From Candidatus Hinthialibacter antarcticus (GTDB lineage Bacteria > Hinthialibacterota > Hinthialibacteria > Hinthialibacterales > Hinthialibacteraceae), in NCBI GenBank assembly GCA_030765645.1, contig JAVCCE010000066.1:62001-126000 (forward strand): a DNA stretch of 64,000 bases, written 5' to 3'. Under the pieces are notes generated by a model. That model saw nothing but the letters and a program-made list of their open reading frames with translations, was not told the DNA's origin and made no database searches. Position numbers and translations under genes: made by a program. Shown here one piece after another: positions 18,444 to 28,178 of this stretch (position 1 is the stretch's first letter; every line of letters starts with the position of its first letter).

Positions 18444-21341
18444 ATGAGCAATTCTTCAAACCAGTCCCTTGATCCTCAGATACTATCCATGTGGGAGCGC
18501 TGGGTTTTTCTTTTAGGCCGCTTGACCCTGTTGTTGGCTTTTCCCGTTGCGGTGATGGTTTTTTATATTCTTACGTGGCGACATTATTCCGTCCCCAAAG
18601 CAAGCCTGTTTCAGTTTCTCATGATGATCTCCGGCGCATGCTGGGCGGTGTTGGCGCTTCGTCGTCGTTTTGTTCGTTCGGCCCTTGCGACTCCGGCGGC
18701 TTTTCTCTTATCGGTCATCTGTTTCAGCATGTTGTTTGCCGTCAACCTGGGTGAGTCCTATGAAATTGTTACCTTCAAAATCGCCTGTATGGTGTATCTA
18801 ATCTTCATTCCAAAATTCTTCACGCGTTTTCAAGATTTCACCTTAATCGCGTATTTATTGGGTTTGTTATGCCTGGCTGTCGACGTTTATGCCATCGCTC
18901 AATACTATGATTGGCCCTGGTTCTTTCAAATGTTTGAGTCTTTGGGCTTTTCACAGATGGACGGGCAACCCGTCTCAACAATGGGCAACGTGAATTACAC
19001 CGCCGAATTTCTCAATATCGCTGTTCCTATATTGATCTGTATGATGATCGTCTATCGGCGCCGCGCGGTTGAATTCTTGTTCTTCTCATTTGTTACATTA
19101 CTCAATTCCATCGTATTTTATTATTTAGACTGCAATGCTTCTTATGCTGGTTTCATCGTCGCAATTCCACTCATGCTTTCCATTTTATGTTATGACCGCT
19201 TAATTCCTATCGCAGTCGAGTTACGAATAATCCCCACTTCATTGCCCACTGCCTTGCGTTATTTCCGGTATGCAGTCGTTACGATGATTCTTGCGATTGC
19301 ATTAATTGCTGTGGGTATCACTTCTTTTCCCAACAAAGTGCTCAATAAAGTGGCAACCACCGTCAGCTGGGTCGATACCGACGGCGATAATGTCACCGAT
19401 GGTTCAACGACCATCATCTTTCGCCTGCAATGTATGGATTCTGCAATGAGAGGGATCGTTCAGTCCCTATTCACTGGAATCGGCCCGGGCAATTTTAAAA
19501 TCATTCACCCACTCTATGAAACTCAACTAGAACGAAAAGTTTTAGGCAAAGAAGTCTTGGCGAGAAAGGTCCACAACGACCACTTACAACATGCGTTAAA
19601 ATACGGCGTCTTTGGATTATTTGCGTTTTATTGGCTACATGCCGTGGTCTTCTTTTGTATTATTTATTCACTCTATCATCTACGCCACCGCCCCAGAAAC
19701 GCGCAATCATCCAGCCCGATTCTGCGTCTATCGGCCTTTGAGCGAAATTTTTATTTCTACTTGCAATTGGGAATTCTCGGCGGGCTGACGACCTCTTTAG
19801 TGAGTTGCATTTTCGGTCACACCTTCGTCATTGAATCATCAGCGGTGACCTATTGGATGATGTCAGCGATCGCCGTGTCAATCTTCCAATATTTGCATCG
19901 TCTCAATCGCGGCGTGACTCAGCCCCGCTATGGGTTTACTCAAGAACAACCAAACCAGGTACAAACCGTTGGTCGCAGAATTCCGACGCTGTTGACATGC
20001 GCGGTTGCGTTTGCGTTAGTTTTGCCGTTCGGCGCCAAAAACACCTATCAATTAATCGGTGAAAGCTGGTTAAAAATGGGGATGGGTCAGCGCGATTCAA
20101 ATAAATATGAAACCATGCTGTATTGCATGAACCGCGCTCTGAAAATATACCCTTACCAAATGGAGTCCTACTACATTCTAGGTCGCTATTACATTGACGC
20201 CATTACAGAATTCGCCGTTGCAAAAGGAAAAGGCGAGCAAGAGCGCATTCAATATTTAACCCAGCGCGAGCTCTATCACGACAAAGAAGACATGTACATT
20301 CGCAAGGGCATCGTCTGCTTGCAAATTGATTTATTCCTGAATCCAAATTACAAATGGGCGCATAACAACTTGGGCGTATTGTACGACCGCTTGAATGATT
20401 TCAACCTCTCAAAAGCGGCGTATGGTCGCGTACTGGCGATTGACCCCGAACAAATCTACGCGCATTTCAACCTTGGGCTTGGTATGGTAAAACGCGAGCA
20501 GTTCGCTGACGCCATCACTTATATGGAAACCTCTGCCAGCCTTGAACCAGACTACGTCGAAGCCTATCGCTATATGGCGTCGGCTTTTTTAATTCAAGGC
20601 GACATCAATCGCGCAATGGCGTCAATTGACCGGCTCGTTTCGATTAATTTGCAAAGGCGGCTTTCCACCGCGCTCGGCTCCGTCGGCGGGCAACGCTACA
20701 TGCCTATCTTAGACCACTTAAACAATGGCCGATTGTATGAAGCGCTATCTGATGCGCAACGATTGATGAATTATCAAGATGAACAATCACAGTCATTCTA
20801 TTTGCAATCGGCTGTTGAACTCATCAAGCAGGGGCAGCTAGGGGAATTGACGCTCGAAGCCTTAAACAAAGGTACGTTATTGGCGCCTTTAACCGACCCG
20901 CCAAAATTGGCTTACATTGCAAGCCTGTATCAAAACATCTCTCAGTGGCAAGAAGCGGCCAAACGCTACCAGCAATATTTGCGACTGGAACCAAATGACT
21001 GGAATGTGCGCCGTAATCTCGCCAATATATACGCGACTCTGGATGACTACCCGTCTGCTGTTTTGGTATTTCAAAAGATTGTCGAATCGGGGCAAGGGAC
21101 GTATCGAGACCGGATTAGCCTGGCCCGATTAATGGTCGGAGCCAATCAATATACTTGGGGCGATATCCTTCCACATTTGCATAATGCAGTCACGGAAGGC
21201 GGCGACCAGGCAAAAGATATAATCATTGAGAATAGCCAAGTCAATCCGCTTTTAGGATTGGTTGACCAGTCTGAAGAGTTGCAAAATTTGCTTGGGGAAA
21301 CCTATATGGCAAAATTCGCGCAACTAAAATCCCAGCAATGA
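18444..21341 (+). CDS. O-antigen ligase/polymerase-like membrane protein with TPR domain
   Basis: This 965-residue protein has about 12 membrane spans in residues 20-540. The periplasmic loop FTGIGPGNFKIIHPLYE near residue 345 is typical of the Wzy_C/O-antigen ligase family. The C-terminal 400 residues hold tetratricopeptide repeats, for example WAHNNLGVLYDRLNDFNLSK, YAHFNLGLGMVKREQFADAI and PDYVEAYRYMASAFLIQGDI. Such ligase-TPR fusions act in surface glycan polymerisation or glycoprotein O-glycosylation in several phyla; which one applies here is not shown. It diverges from aroQ and heads a run with a glycosyltransferase and a lipoprotein. Confidence 0.88.
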   Translation: MSNSSNQSLDPQILSMWERWVFLLGRLTLLLAFPVAVMVFYILTWRHYSVPKASLFQFLMMISGACWAVLALRRRFVRSALATPAAFLLSVICFSMLFAVNLGESYEIVTFKIACMVYLIFIPKFFTRFQDFTLIAYLLGLLCLAVDVYAIAQYYDWPWFFQMFESLGFSQMDGQPVSTMGNVNYTAEFLNIAVPILICMMIVYRRRAVEFLFFSFVTLLNSIVFYYLDCNASYAGFIVAIPLMLSILCYDRLIPIAVELRIIPTSLPTALRYFRYAVVTMILAIALIAVGITSFPNKVLNKVATTVSWVDTDGDNVTDGSTTIIFRLQCMDSAMRGIVQSLFTGIGPGNFKIIHPLYETQLERKVLGKEVLARKVHNDHLQHALKYGVFGLFAFYWLHAVVFFCIIYSLYHLRHRPRNAQSSSPILRLSAFERNFYFYLQLGILGGLTTSLVSCIFGHTFVIESSAVTYWMMSAIAVSIFQYLHRLNRGVTQPRYGFTQEQPNQVQTVGRRIPTLLTCAVAFALVLPFGAKNTYQLIGESWLKMGMGQRDSNKYETMLYCMNRALKIYPYQMESYYILGRYYIDAITEFAVAKGKGEQERIQYLTQRELYHDKEDMYIRKGIVCLQIDLFLNPNYKWAHNNLGVLYDRLNDFNLSKAAYGRVLAIDPEQIYAHFNLGLGMVKREQFADAITYMETSASLEPDYVEAYRYMASAFLIQGDINRAMASIDRLVSINLQRRLSTALGSVGGQRYMPILDHLNNGRLYEALSDAQRLMNYQDEQSQSFYLQSAVELIKQGQLGELTLEALNKGTLLAPLTDPPKLAYIASLYQNISQWQEAAKRYQQYLRLEPNDWNVRRNLANIYATLDDYPSAVLVFQKIVESGQGTYRDRISLARLMVGANQYTWGDILPHLHNAVTEGGDQAKDIIIENSQVNPLLGLVDQSEELQNLLGETYMAKFAQLKSQQ

Positions 21342-21381
21342 CGGGTTTCTTTTTCCCGTTGCTGTTTTAAAGCCGCCTTCT

Positions 21382-22515
21382 ATGCGAATCCTGTTTATTG
21401 GACACAACGGGTATGATTATCCTCATACCCGCGTCCGCTGTTATCATTTTGCCAAAGCGCTATCCACGTTCCCGGATGTCGAAACCGGGGTGCTGTCTTT
21501 TCGCGACGACCTCGCGCCGCACTTGGCGGAAGCGGATATTTATTCTGCATCAGACCGCCGGAAGTTAACGCTTACAGGCAAAGCATTGGCGCGGCTACTC
21601 TCATACCGCGACACAATTCTCTATATTCAAAAAGCCCACTTTCACGCGGCGGCCCCGTTTCTATTGCACCGCCTCGGGGTTTGCCCCAATTATATTTTTG
21701 ATTATGACGACTACGACATTCCGCTTTCAAACTTTTTTTCAAGAGGAATCTGGAACCGTCTTTTTTTTGGGACCAACCAGTGGGATGAAATCACCTACCG
21801 TTTGGCGGGCCGTGCGCGGGGCTGTGTATGCGCCAGCCATGAGTTAGTGAATGTTCTACAACCGCACAATCAAAATCTCGCCTATATCCCAACCGGCGTC
21901 GACCAGAATGCTTTCACTCCCAGAGACGCTACCATTAAAAACGACAAAGTGGTTTTCCTTTGGAACGGATTAATTTGGGGCAAACCCATTTTAGACAACT
22001 TGCTCTTGCTCTTTCGCGCATTTGATTATGCTCACAACGAAATGGCGCCGTATCAACTTCGCATCATCGGCGGGGGCGACTGCTGGTCTGACGCTCAAGC
22101 AATCGTGGCGGAGCGCTTTTCCCGTCTACCAATTGAATGGATCGCATGGGCGAAACCCCAAGAGATGCCGGATCATTTGCGAAACGCCGATGTGGGTTTA
22201 TTGCCCGCTGCCGGAGACGACCTTTGGCTGAAGTGTAAAAGCCCAACCAAATTATTTGAATACATGGCTTCGGGGTTGCCCGTCGTCGCCAGCGCTGTTG
22301 GCGAAGCCAGCCACGTGATCGAGCATCTTGAATCAGGCTATTGCGCTAAAGATGAGCGTGACTTTTCCCAAGGCCTCATTCGTATGTCGAATGACGAACA
22401 AGTCCGGCGATCATTTGGAGAACGCGCGCGAACCACCATCGAAGACAACTATTCACTACCCGTCTTAGGAGAAAACCTGTATCTTTTCTTAAAGAACATT
22501 TTTATAGATAGGTGA
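21382..22515 (+). CDS. Glycosyltransferase, GT-B fold (GT4-like)
   Basis: This 377-residue protein begins MRILFIGHNGYDYPHTRVRC and has a GT-B two-domain layout. The C-terminal half carries LKCKSPTKLFEYMASGLPVV followed by ASAVGEASHVIE, matching the donor-nucleotide E-x7-E region of GT4 enzymes. Donor and acceptor are not predictable. It lies 40 bases after the ligase-TPR gene and overlaps the following lipoprotein gene by four bases (GTGA), so all three are probably one transcript for an envelope glycan. Confidence 0.88.
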   Translation: MRILFIGHNGYDYPHTRVRCYHFAKALSTFPDVETGVLSFRDDLAPHLAEADIYSASDRRKLTLTGKALARLLSYRDTILYIQKAHFHAAAPFLLHRLGVCPNYIFDYDDYDIPLSNFFSRGIWNRLFFGTNQWDEITYRLAGRARGCVCASHELVNVLQPHNQNLAYIPTGVDQNAFTPRDATIKNDKVVFLWNGLIWGKPILDNLLLLFRAFDYAHNEMAPYQLRIIGGGDCWSDAQAIVAERFSRLPIEWIAWAKPQEMPDHLRNADVGLLPAAGDDLWLKCKSPTKLFEYMASGLPVVASAVGEASHVIEHLESGYCAKDERDFSQGLIRMSNDEQVRRSFGERARTTIEDNYSLPVLGENLYLFLKNIFIDR

Positions 22516-24491
22516 TAAATCTCATGCTGCGGAACTCCCGCCTCCCCTCATTCAACGCACAATTGTTTGCCTTGACCGCAGCAACGCTTTTGGTGTTTTT
22601 TTGGAGCGCCTGCGGGGGAACGCCAGAGCGTAATCTTCCGGTTGATTCACAACCTCAAAAGGTCATAGAAGAAACCCCGACGCCTCCAATTACGATCATT
22701 GAAGCGCCCACAGCGACGCAGACGCCAACGCCGGCTCCGATTGAGCCAAAACAAGAATTTGGTTTGATTGTCCGGCATTCCAGTACGCTGGAATCAACAG
22801 ACTGGATCGGGCTGGCGCAAAATTATCAAGCGACCCATATTCAAATCGGCGGCGACGCCATTCGTGCTGTAGAAGATTTAATTTTTCAACCACAACTGCA
22901 AAACCAGGTGCGACGGCTCGCGCGCGAAGCCAACCAAGCCAATCTCAAAGTCTTCGTCTGGAGCCGGGAATTAAATTTAGGCGACGGCTTGTTTCGCTTT
23001 GATCCAACGGACCCGTTTTATGCGGCCCGCCAGTCGGCTTATCGAAATGTTTTGAAGTCATTGCCAGAGATCGACGGGTTCGTCTTACAATTTGCAGACG
23101 CCCAATCACCGCCCTGGAGCGCAGTTGCCGACCCAACCACCGTTCCGCAAAGTTCTATTAAACGTATACAAATTGTTATCGAAATGATTAAAAGCATCGT
23201 CGTTGACGAAATGGGAAAAACGCTCTGGGTTCGCGTCGGCGACGAAGGGCCGCAGGCAATCGAATGGCTGGCAACAGCCTTGCGTACAATGAATGCTGCT
23301 GATGTTGGCGTGATTCTCACTCAACCCACTTGGTTGGACGCTGAATTCAACCGCAAGGCATGGATTTCTCAACTATTTGGAGGCCAAAACGTCATTCTCG
23401 AAGCCGATGCAACCATGAACCACTGGGGGGGAGAAAACACCATTATCAGTTTTGCAGCCCCCTTGAACGAACTGCGCGGTTTTAAAGACGCATTCAATTT
23501 TAAGGGGTATGCTTGCGCCATCGACACACAGGACGCCCTCGTGTTTGATTCTCCCAATCGCTCCAATCTCGTCTTGTTACACCAGGATGAAGCGCCTTCA
23601 GACGCTGTGTTGCAAGCATGGATCGAAAAAGAATACCAATTCGCACCCGTGACTAAAGAAGGCGTCTCTCTGCGGAACCTGTTTATGGATTCATGGAGAA
23701 TCGCCAAAAAAATCAATACGGTTCAAGGCGCCGATCTATTCTCGTTCCAATGGGACGTCAACAATCCACCATCGTTTAATAGCCAAAGCCTCAATGCTCC
23801 AACCGAACAGACATTGCTAGACATCGCCCAGGAAACATACGAAGCGCAATCTAATCTCGAAGAGACATTATCTAAATTGCAGGAAATACAATTCAATCTG
23901 CCATTTACGCAAATATCTTCGCTTGAGCAACGAATCAAAAACCAAATCGAATTCGCAAAGTTGATGCACTATGCCAAACAGTGTTATTGGGGTTATCAAC
24001 TTTGGAAACGCACTCGCAATGAACAAGAAGCGCTTTATCTGGAAGGCCATTTACGCGCACTCCAACAAATAGCGAGCAATACGCCACAGGTTTTTCAACT
24101 CGAATCAGAGCGGGTAGACGCTGGCGCCATCTTAATGTTTATATCAAACATCCGGTCTCATTTTCCGCGTGTGTTATTTGGTTCAAAAGAAAGAACTTGG
24201 GCTAAAATTTTTGGCATCCACATTCGCCAGACGGCTGCCAATTCTATTGAAGTTCTCTGGCAAACCTCAGAACCAACCGTCGGTTCCTGTCACATCGTCT
24301 CAAAAACTCCGCCTCTCTGGCAACACTCCGCTGAATCGTCGTTATTTCCAGAAACAGAGCATCGGGTGCTCATAGAAGACCTCCAACCAGGACAACCCTA
24401 TAACGTGTCTATCTCGTCTACAGCACTCAATGGGTTTATTATTAATGCGAAAGATTATGGTCTCAACCTAGACGAAGAAGTCTTGTTCTGA
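22512..24491 (+). CDS. Large lipoprotein with possible TIM-barrel and C-terminal fibronectin-like domain
   Basis: The frame opens with GTG in a GTGA overlap with the glycosyltransferase; an ATG at 22524 is an alternative. A hydrophobic signal ends FFWSACGG (Cys about residue 34), a passable lipobox. A Thr/Pro-rich linker follows (TPTPPITIIEAPTATQTPTP). Residues about 85-400 alternate hydrophobic strands and helices (FGLIVRHSSTLESTDWIGLA, LKVFVWSRELNLGDGLFRFD, LWVRVGDEGPQAIEWLA), which suggests a glycoside-hydrolase-like barrel, but I recognise no family active site. A long helical stretch follows. The last 100 residues (IEVLWQTSEPTVGSCHIVS, VLIEDLQPGQPYNVSI) look like a fibronectin III or purple-phosphatase N domain. 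Function is unknown. Confidence 0.75.
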   Translation: MINLMLRNSRLPSFNAQLFALTAATLLVFFWSACGGTPERNLPVDSQPQKVIEETPTPPITIIEAPTATQTPTPAPIEPKQEFGLIVRHSSTLESTDWIGLAQNYQATHIQIGGDAIRAVEDLIFQPQLQNQVRRLAREANQANLKVFVWSRELNLGDGLFRFDPTDPFYAARQSAYRNVLKSLPEIDGFVLQFADAQSPPWSAVADPTTVPQSSIKRIQIVIEMIKSIVVDEMGKTLWVRVGDEGPQAIEWLATALRTMNAADVGVILTQPTWLDAEFNRKAWISQLFGGQNVILEADATMNHWGGENTIISFAAPLNELRGFKDAFNFKGYACAIDTQDALVFDSPNRSNLVLLHQDEAPSDAVLQAWIEKEYQFAPVTKEGVSLRNLFMDSWRIAKKINTVQGADLFSFQWDVNNPPSFNSQSLNAPTEQTLLDIAQETYEAQSNLEETLSKLQEIQFNLPFTQISSLEQRIKNQIEFAKLMHYAKQCYWGYQLWKRTRNEQEALYLEGHLRALQQIASNTPQVFQLESERVDAGAILMFISNIRSHFPRVLFGSKERTWAKIFGIHIRQTAANSIEVLWQTSEPTVGSCHIVSKTPPLWQHSAESSLFPETEHRVLIEDLQPGQPYNVSISSTALNGFIINAKDYGLNLDEEVLF

Positions 24492-24549
24492 GTATAATTG
24501 GATTGGTATATACTTATTTTTCGCTTGAATCGCGAAGGGGAGAATCAAC

Positions 24550-25212
24550 ATGAAAAAAGGTTTTACGCTTATTGAACTATTGATTGTCGTTGCGATTATT
24601 GGAATTCTTGCAGCCATAGCTGTGCCCAACTTTTTGAACGCACAAAACCGCGCCAAGATCGCTCGGTGCTATTCCGACATGAAGGCGATGGACACCGCCG
24701 TCCGTATGTTGAATATGGACACCAATCACTTACCTATCGACGGTTGGGATGACGATACGCCAGAAGGACGAGAGATTCTGAAAGATGTCTTCAATGGCGT
24801 CGGCGATTTTTCTGAAGCAGAACGAAAAACCTCTCACTATCTCGCCGTAATTACCAGTCCTATTTCTTATATGGGTTCTGTGCCGCTCGATCCATTTATT
24901 AGCATCACGACCGACGAAGATACACGCGGTTTTGGCAGTGGTTACGACACTTACATTTATGCTGATGTCGATCCGAACATTCCAGGCCACAACCAAGGCA
25001 TCCAAGCGCTCAATTCTCCGCTTGCGGAAGATTTCAATTTAAGGCCGCTGAAAAAAGGCGAGTTCGCTTTTATCGGAGTCGGGCCGGATGGCGTTGCTGG
25101 CGTTGGTTCAAGTGGTGCGTTTGGCTCCCGTGGATTTCCTTATAGCACCTCGAACGGCACAGTAAGTTCAGGTGATGTTGTTTTAGCGGGTGGTACGATT
25201 TACGGACAGTAA
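24550..25212 (+). CDS. Type II secretion/type IV pilin-like pseudopilin
   Basis: This 220-residue protein opens with a short MKKG leader and GFTLIELLIVVAIIGILAA, the prepilin peptidase site and hydrophobic helix of pseudopilins. NFLNAQNRAKIARCYSDMKA continues the N-terminal helix. The C-terminal part carries FAFIGVGPDG and YSTSNGTVSSGDVVLAGG, a signature repeated in the second pseudopilin at 29084. No secretion ATPase, secretin or prepilin peptidase is nearby, so it works with components elsewhere or is an orphan. A terminator follows. Confidence 0.92.
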   Translation: MKKGFTLIELLIVVAIIGILAAIAVPNFLNAQNRAKIARCYSDMKAMDTAVRMLNMDTNHLPIDGWDDDTPEGREILKDVFNGVGDFSEAERKTSHYLAVITSPISYMGSVPLDPFISITTDEDTRGFGSGYDTYIYADVDPNIPGHNQGIQALNSPLAEDFNLRPLKKGEFAFIGVGPDGVAGVGSSGAFGSRGFPYSTSNGTVSSGDVVLAGGTIYGQ

Positions 25213-25232
25213 GCAACCAAAATCATTCAATC

Positions 25233-25264
25233 AAAAAGCCGTCTCGTTTGAGGCGGCTTTTTTT
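25233..25264. terminator. Intrinsic terminator between pseudopilin and ddl
   Basis: AAAAAGCCGTCTC pairs with GAGGCGGCTTTTT across a GTTT loop and ends in a T-run. The paired A- and T-runs allow it to serve both the plus-strand pseudopilin and the convergent ddl gene. Confidence 0.85.
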
Positions 25265-25305
25265 GTTTGTACTAAAACACAAATCCAAACCAGAATTAGA
25301 AACCG

Positions 25306-26487
25306 TTACAATACTCTCATTTCAACTTGTCGCCGCAGTCTTCGTTTGGCTTTGTGTTCCGCGAGGGCTTGGTCAACGAGGATGGAGAGAAGTTCAGTGA
25401 ATGAGATTCGCGGCTCCGCTTTTTCCCATAAATAATATGAGAACGAGCCGGGGATCAGGTTCGCTTCGTTGAAATAAATTTCGCTCTCTTGGTTATTGAC
25501 AATAAAATCAAACCGCACAACGCCGCGACACCCCATCGTAGAATAAGCGCTGACTGCATGATTGCGGGCGCTTTCGAGCATTGCTTCTGGAACATCCGCT
25601 GGATTCAGATCGCGCTGTAACGAAGCCATGCCTTCACTCTGACTATCGGATATCTTCTTATTGCCTTTCATATACTTATCTTCGAAAGTCAGTAGCGTAT
25701 CCTCCCGCCGAGGACGCTCGACCGCTGAGGTCTTGGGCGGTTCGCCAAAAAGAACCGCGATGTTGAGTTCATACATATCTTCAATGAGCGGCTCGACCAT
25801 CACTTGATCGTCAAACGCAAACGCGCCCGCGAGCGAAACCATTAACTCTTCTTGGGTATGGGCGGATGAAATGGCGATGCTGGAACCCAGGTTGCAGGGC
25901 TTTACCATCCACGGCGAAGGAATTTGCTCTGCGATGCTTTGAGCCAAAATGTGCGCCTGGTTCGGGTCCCATTCCGATTGATGGATGAGGAGATCAGACA
26001 ATACCGGGACATCGCTTTGAGAAACCAATTTTTTCGCGAGGTGCTTGTTCATGCCAATCGAAGATGCACACGGTCCACTGCCGACGTATGGCGCGCCAAT
26101 CCATTCGAACAAGCCTTGGATGCAGCCGTCTTCGCCGTAGGTCCCATGAAACGCAGGGAAGAACACGTCAACAGGAAACCGCTGCGGTTCATCTTTTTTG
26201 AACCACCCGCCAGCTTTGGCTTGCGCCGTGATTTGCCAGTTAGAATCCGCGTTTAAAAAAACGGGAACGCATTGCTTCATCGCGTCTGATGAAAGCGGGA
26301 AGTTCTCACGCTTACACAGCACTTCGCCGGTAAACCATTTCCCTTCAAGGTCAACATAGATCGGGAGAAGATCAAAGCGAGTAGAATCGAAGGCGTCCAT
26401 CGCCTGCAAAGCGGAAATCACGCTGATTTCATGTTCGGTTGATCTGCCGCCAAACAACACGGCCACACGGGTTTTATCGCCGTTCAT
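25306..26487 (-). CDS. ddl: D-alanine--D-alanine ligase
   Basis: This 393-residue ATP-grasp ligase makes the D-Ala-D-Ala dipeptide for peptidoglycan. The N terminus RVAVLFGGRSTEHEISVISA is diagnostic. GPCASSIGMNKHLAKKLVSQ lies in the central region, followed by SPWMVKPCNLGSSIAIS in the ATP-grasp domain. CRGVVRFDFIVNN and IYFNEANLIPGSFSYYLW supply metal and substrate residues near the C terminus. It is slightly longer than many Ddl. It lies 38 bases downstream of murF in the same direction, so the dipeptide maker and the ligase that uses it are adjacent. Confidence 0.95.
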   Translation of the reverse strand: MNGDKTRVAVLFGGRSTEHEISVISALQAMDAFDSTRFDLLPIYVDLEGKWFTGEVLCKRENFPLSSDAMKQCVPVFLNADSNWQITAQAKAGGWFKKDEPQRFPVDVFFPAFHGTYGEDGCIQGLFEWIGAPYVGSGPCASSIGMNKHLAKKLVSQSDVPVLSDLLIHQSEWDPNQAHILAQSIAEQIPSPWMVKPCNLGSSIAISSAHTQEELMVSLAGAFAFDDQVMVEPLIEDMYELNIAVLFGEPPKTSAVERPRREDTLLTFEDKYMKGNKKISDSQSEGMASLQRDLNPADVPEAMLESARNHAVSAYSTMGCRGVVRFDFIVNNQESEIYFNEANLIPGSFSYYLWEKAEPRISFTELLSILVDQALAEHKAKRRLRRQVEMRVL

Positions 26488-26525
26488 TGTTCCTCCACTT
26501 AGTTATTGAAACTCGGTTCAGTAAT

Positions 26526-28178
26526 TCAAAAAAGACGAAAGGCTTGTCTCGACTCATACAAATCAGGCAAATCGTTTTCATATAATACAACATCGCCCGG
26601 TTTGAGATTTTGGTTTAGAAATTCTCGCGCTTCTTGCAAAGTTGAAAACAGTTTTAGACCGTCGCCTTGTACTTGTTGCGTCAGCGCATCGACCAAACTC
26701 TGTACCCGCTGCGGCGCGACCAGACAAATGATATCGCAGCTTTCGGCAATTTTTGGCGCCAACCGCTGATGTTCAGCGTCTTCACGGTCGCCGAGTTCCA
26801 CCATACCGGGCGTAACCAGAATTTTCCGCTGTCCGGGTAAAATTCGCAATACGTCTAGCGCATTCTCAAACCCGGTCGGATTTGAATTATAAGCGTCGTC
26901 GATGATGGTGACGCCGCCAGCCGACTTCTGAACAACCAGCCGATGGTCAATAGGCGGCATTGATTTCAACGCCGCAATTGCGGTCAACGGCGCAACGCCC
27001 AGTTGCATCGCGGTAAGAAACGCGCCCGCCGCGTTCATGGCTTGATGAAGCCCATAAATCGGCAACGTAACCTGATGCGATCCATCTTGGTACTCAAAAC
27101 AACAGCGGATTCCATCTGCGGTCAATTCATAGTCCGATAAACAACAATCCAACGCTCCCGCATCACGGTCTGTTCCATAAAACAGCGCCTTCGCTTTGGT
27201 ACGCTCCGCCATACGTCGGCAGAAGGGATCGTCGCCGTTCAAGATGACAAAACCGTCTTCAGGCAGCGCTTGCGGTAATTCTGACTTGGCTTCAAAAATC
27301 GTTTTCTGGGATTTAAAGCGCTCAAAATGGGCAACGCCGACCGCCGTCACGATCCCAACTTTTGGTGGGGTGAATTGGCAGAGACGCTGAATCGAACCGA
27401 CGCCATACGCGCCCATTTCGACGATAAAATACTCATGGTCGCGCGTCAATTTTTCACGGATAATGCGGGCGATTCCCATCACGGTATTGACGCTGCCAGG
27501 CGTCGCCAACGTCGGCGCATGAGCATTCAGAATATGCGCTAAAATCTGCTTGATTGAGGTTTTTCCATAGCTGCCTGTGATGCCAATCAGAACAGTATCT
27601 CTGTCAAGCAAAATCGCTTGCGCTTCTTTATAAAATTTCTTCTGGTTCAAGGATTCATAAGGAACAAGAAGCCCATTCGCAATCACAATAAACATTGGAA
27701 CCAATATGAAGGAAAGCGCAATAAAGAAAAGCGTAACAGGAAGATAGGGAAGGGTGCAGTATTGATTTAACGCTGAGGCAAAATAGGTGGAACCGAATAT
27801 CAAAGAAAAAATCTGCAACCCAATCGCAAGCGTGAAAATGCGCGTTGCGCGTGCAGTCATAACCAACGGTTTTTTTGTATTCGCCGGGCGGTTAGTGGCT
27901 CCAAACAGAGCAATGATTGATGCGAATAAGCAAGACGCCGCCATGAACAGAAAATAGGATTCTGGGATGAGATATAGGCTGCATAACGTAAATATAAGCG
28001 CGAAAATGGTTGCGCGACGCTCAAACGAATTGCTGGCGATCCACCAATAGAGAAAGCGCCTCGCGTCATATTCTTCCTGTTGGAAAAAATGGAGAAAGCG
28101 CTTGGTGATCGTCCATGAAGCAACGCAAAAGCCTGCGATTAAGGCTATCCATCCAATGGTGTTAAAACTAAAGATCAT
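26526..28178 (-). CDS. murF: MurF-type ligase with N-terminal membrane domain
   Basis: This 550-residue protein joins D-Ala-D-Ala to the UDP-MurNAc-tripeptide. The Mur ligase part starts near residue 195 with TVLIGITGSYGKTSIKQIL (ATP P-loop), then TPGSVNTVMGIARII, FVILNGDDPFCRRMAERTKA and VTIIDDAYNSNPTGFENAL. The first 170 residues hold about six hydrophobic spans absent from the classical soluble MurF but known in a membrane-fused subfamily. That would anchor the reaction at the inner membrane. The gene overlaps the upstream alpha/beta hydrolase by four bases (ATGA) and is followed by ddl, so the three form one minus-strand operon. Confidence 0.9.
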   Translation of the reverse strand: MIFSFNTIGWIALIAGFCVASWTITKRFLHFFQQEEYDARRFLYWWIASNSFERRATIFALIFTLCSLYLIPESYFLFMAASCLFASIIALFGATNRPANTKKPLVMTARATRIFTLAIGLQIFSLIFGSTYFASALNQYCTLPYLPVTLFFIALSFILVPMFIVIANGLLVPYESLNQKKFYKEAQAILLDRDTVLIGITGSYGKTSIKQILAHILNAHAPTLATPGSVNTVMGIARIIREKLTRDHEYFIVEMGAYGVGSIQRLCQFTPPKVGIVTAVGVAHFERFKSQKTIFEAKSELPQALPEDGFVILNGDDPFCRRMAERTKAKALFYGTDRDAGALDCCLSDYELTADGIRCCFEYQDGSHQVTLPIYGLHQAMNAAGAFLTAMQLGVAPLTAIAALKSMPPIDHRLVVQKSAGGVTIIDDAYNSNPTGFENALDVLRILPGQRKILVTPGMVELGDREDAEHQRLAPKIAESCDIICLVAPQRVQSLVDALTQQVQGDGLKLFSTLQEAREFLNQNLKPGDVVLYENDLPDLYESRQAFRLF

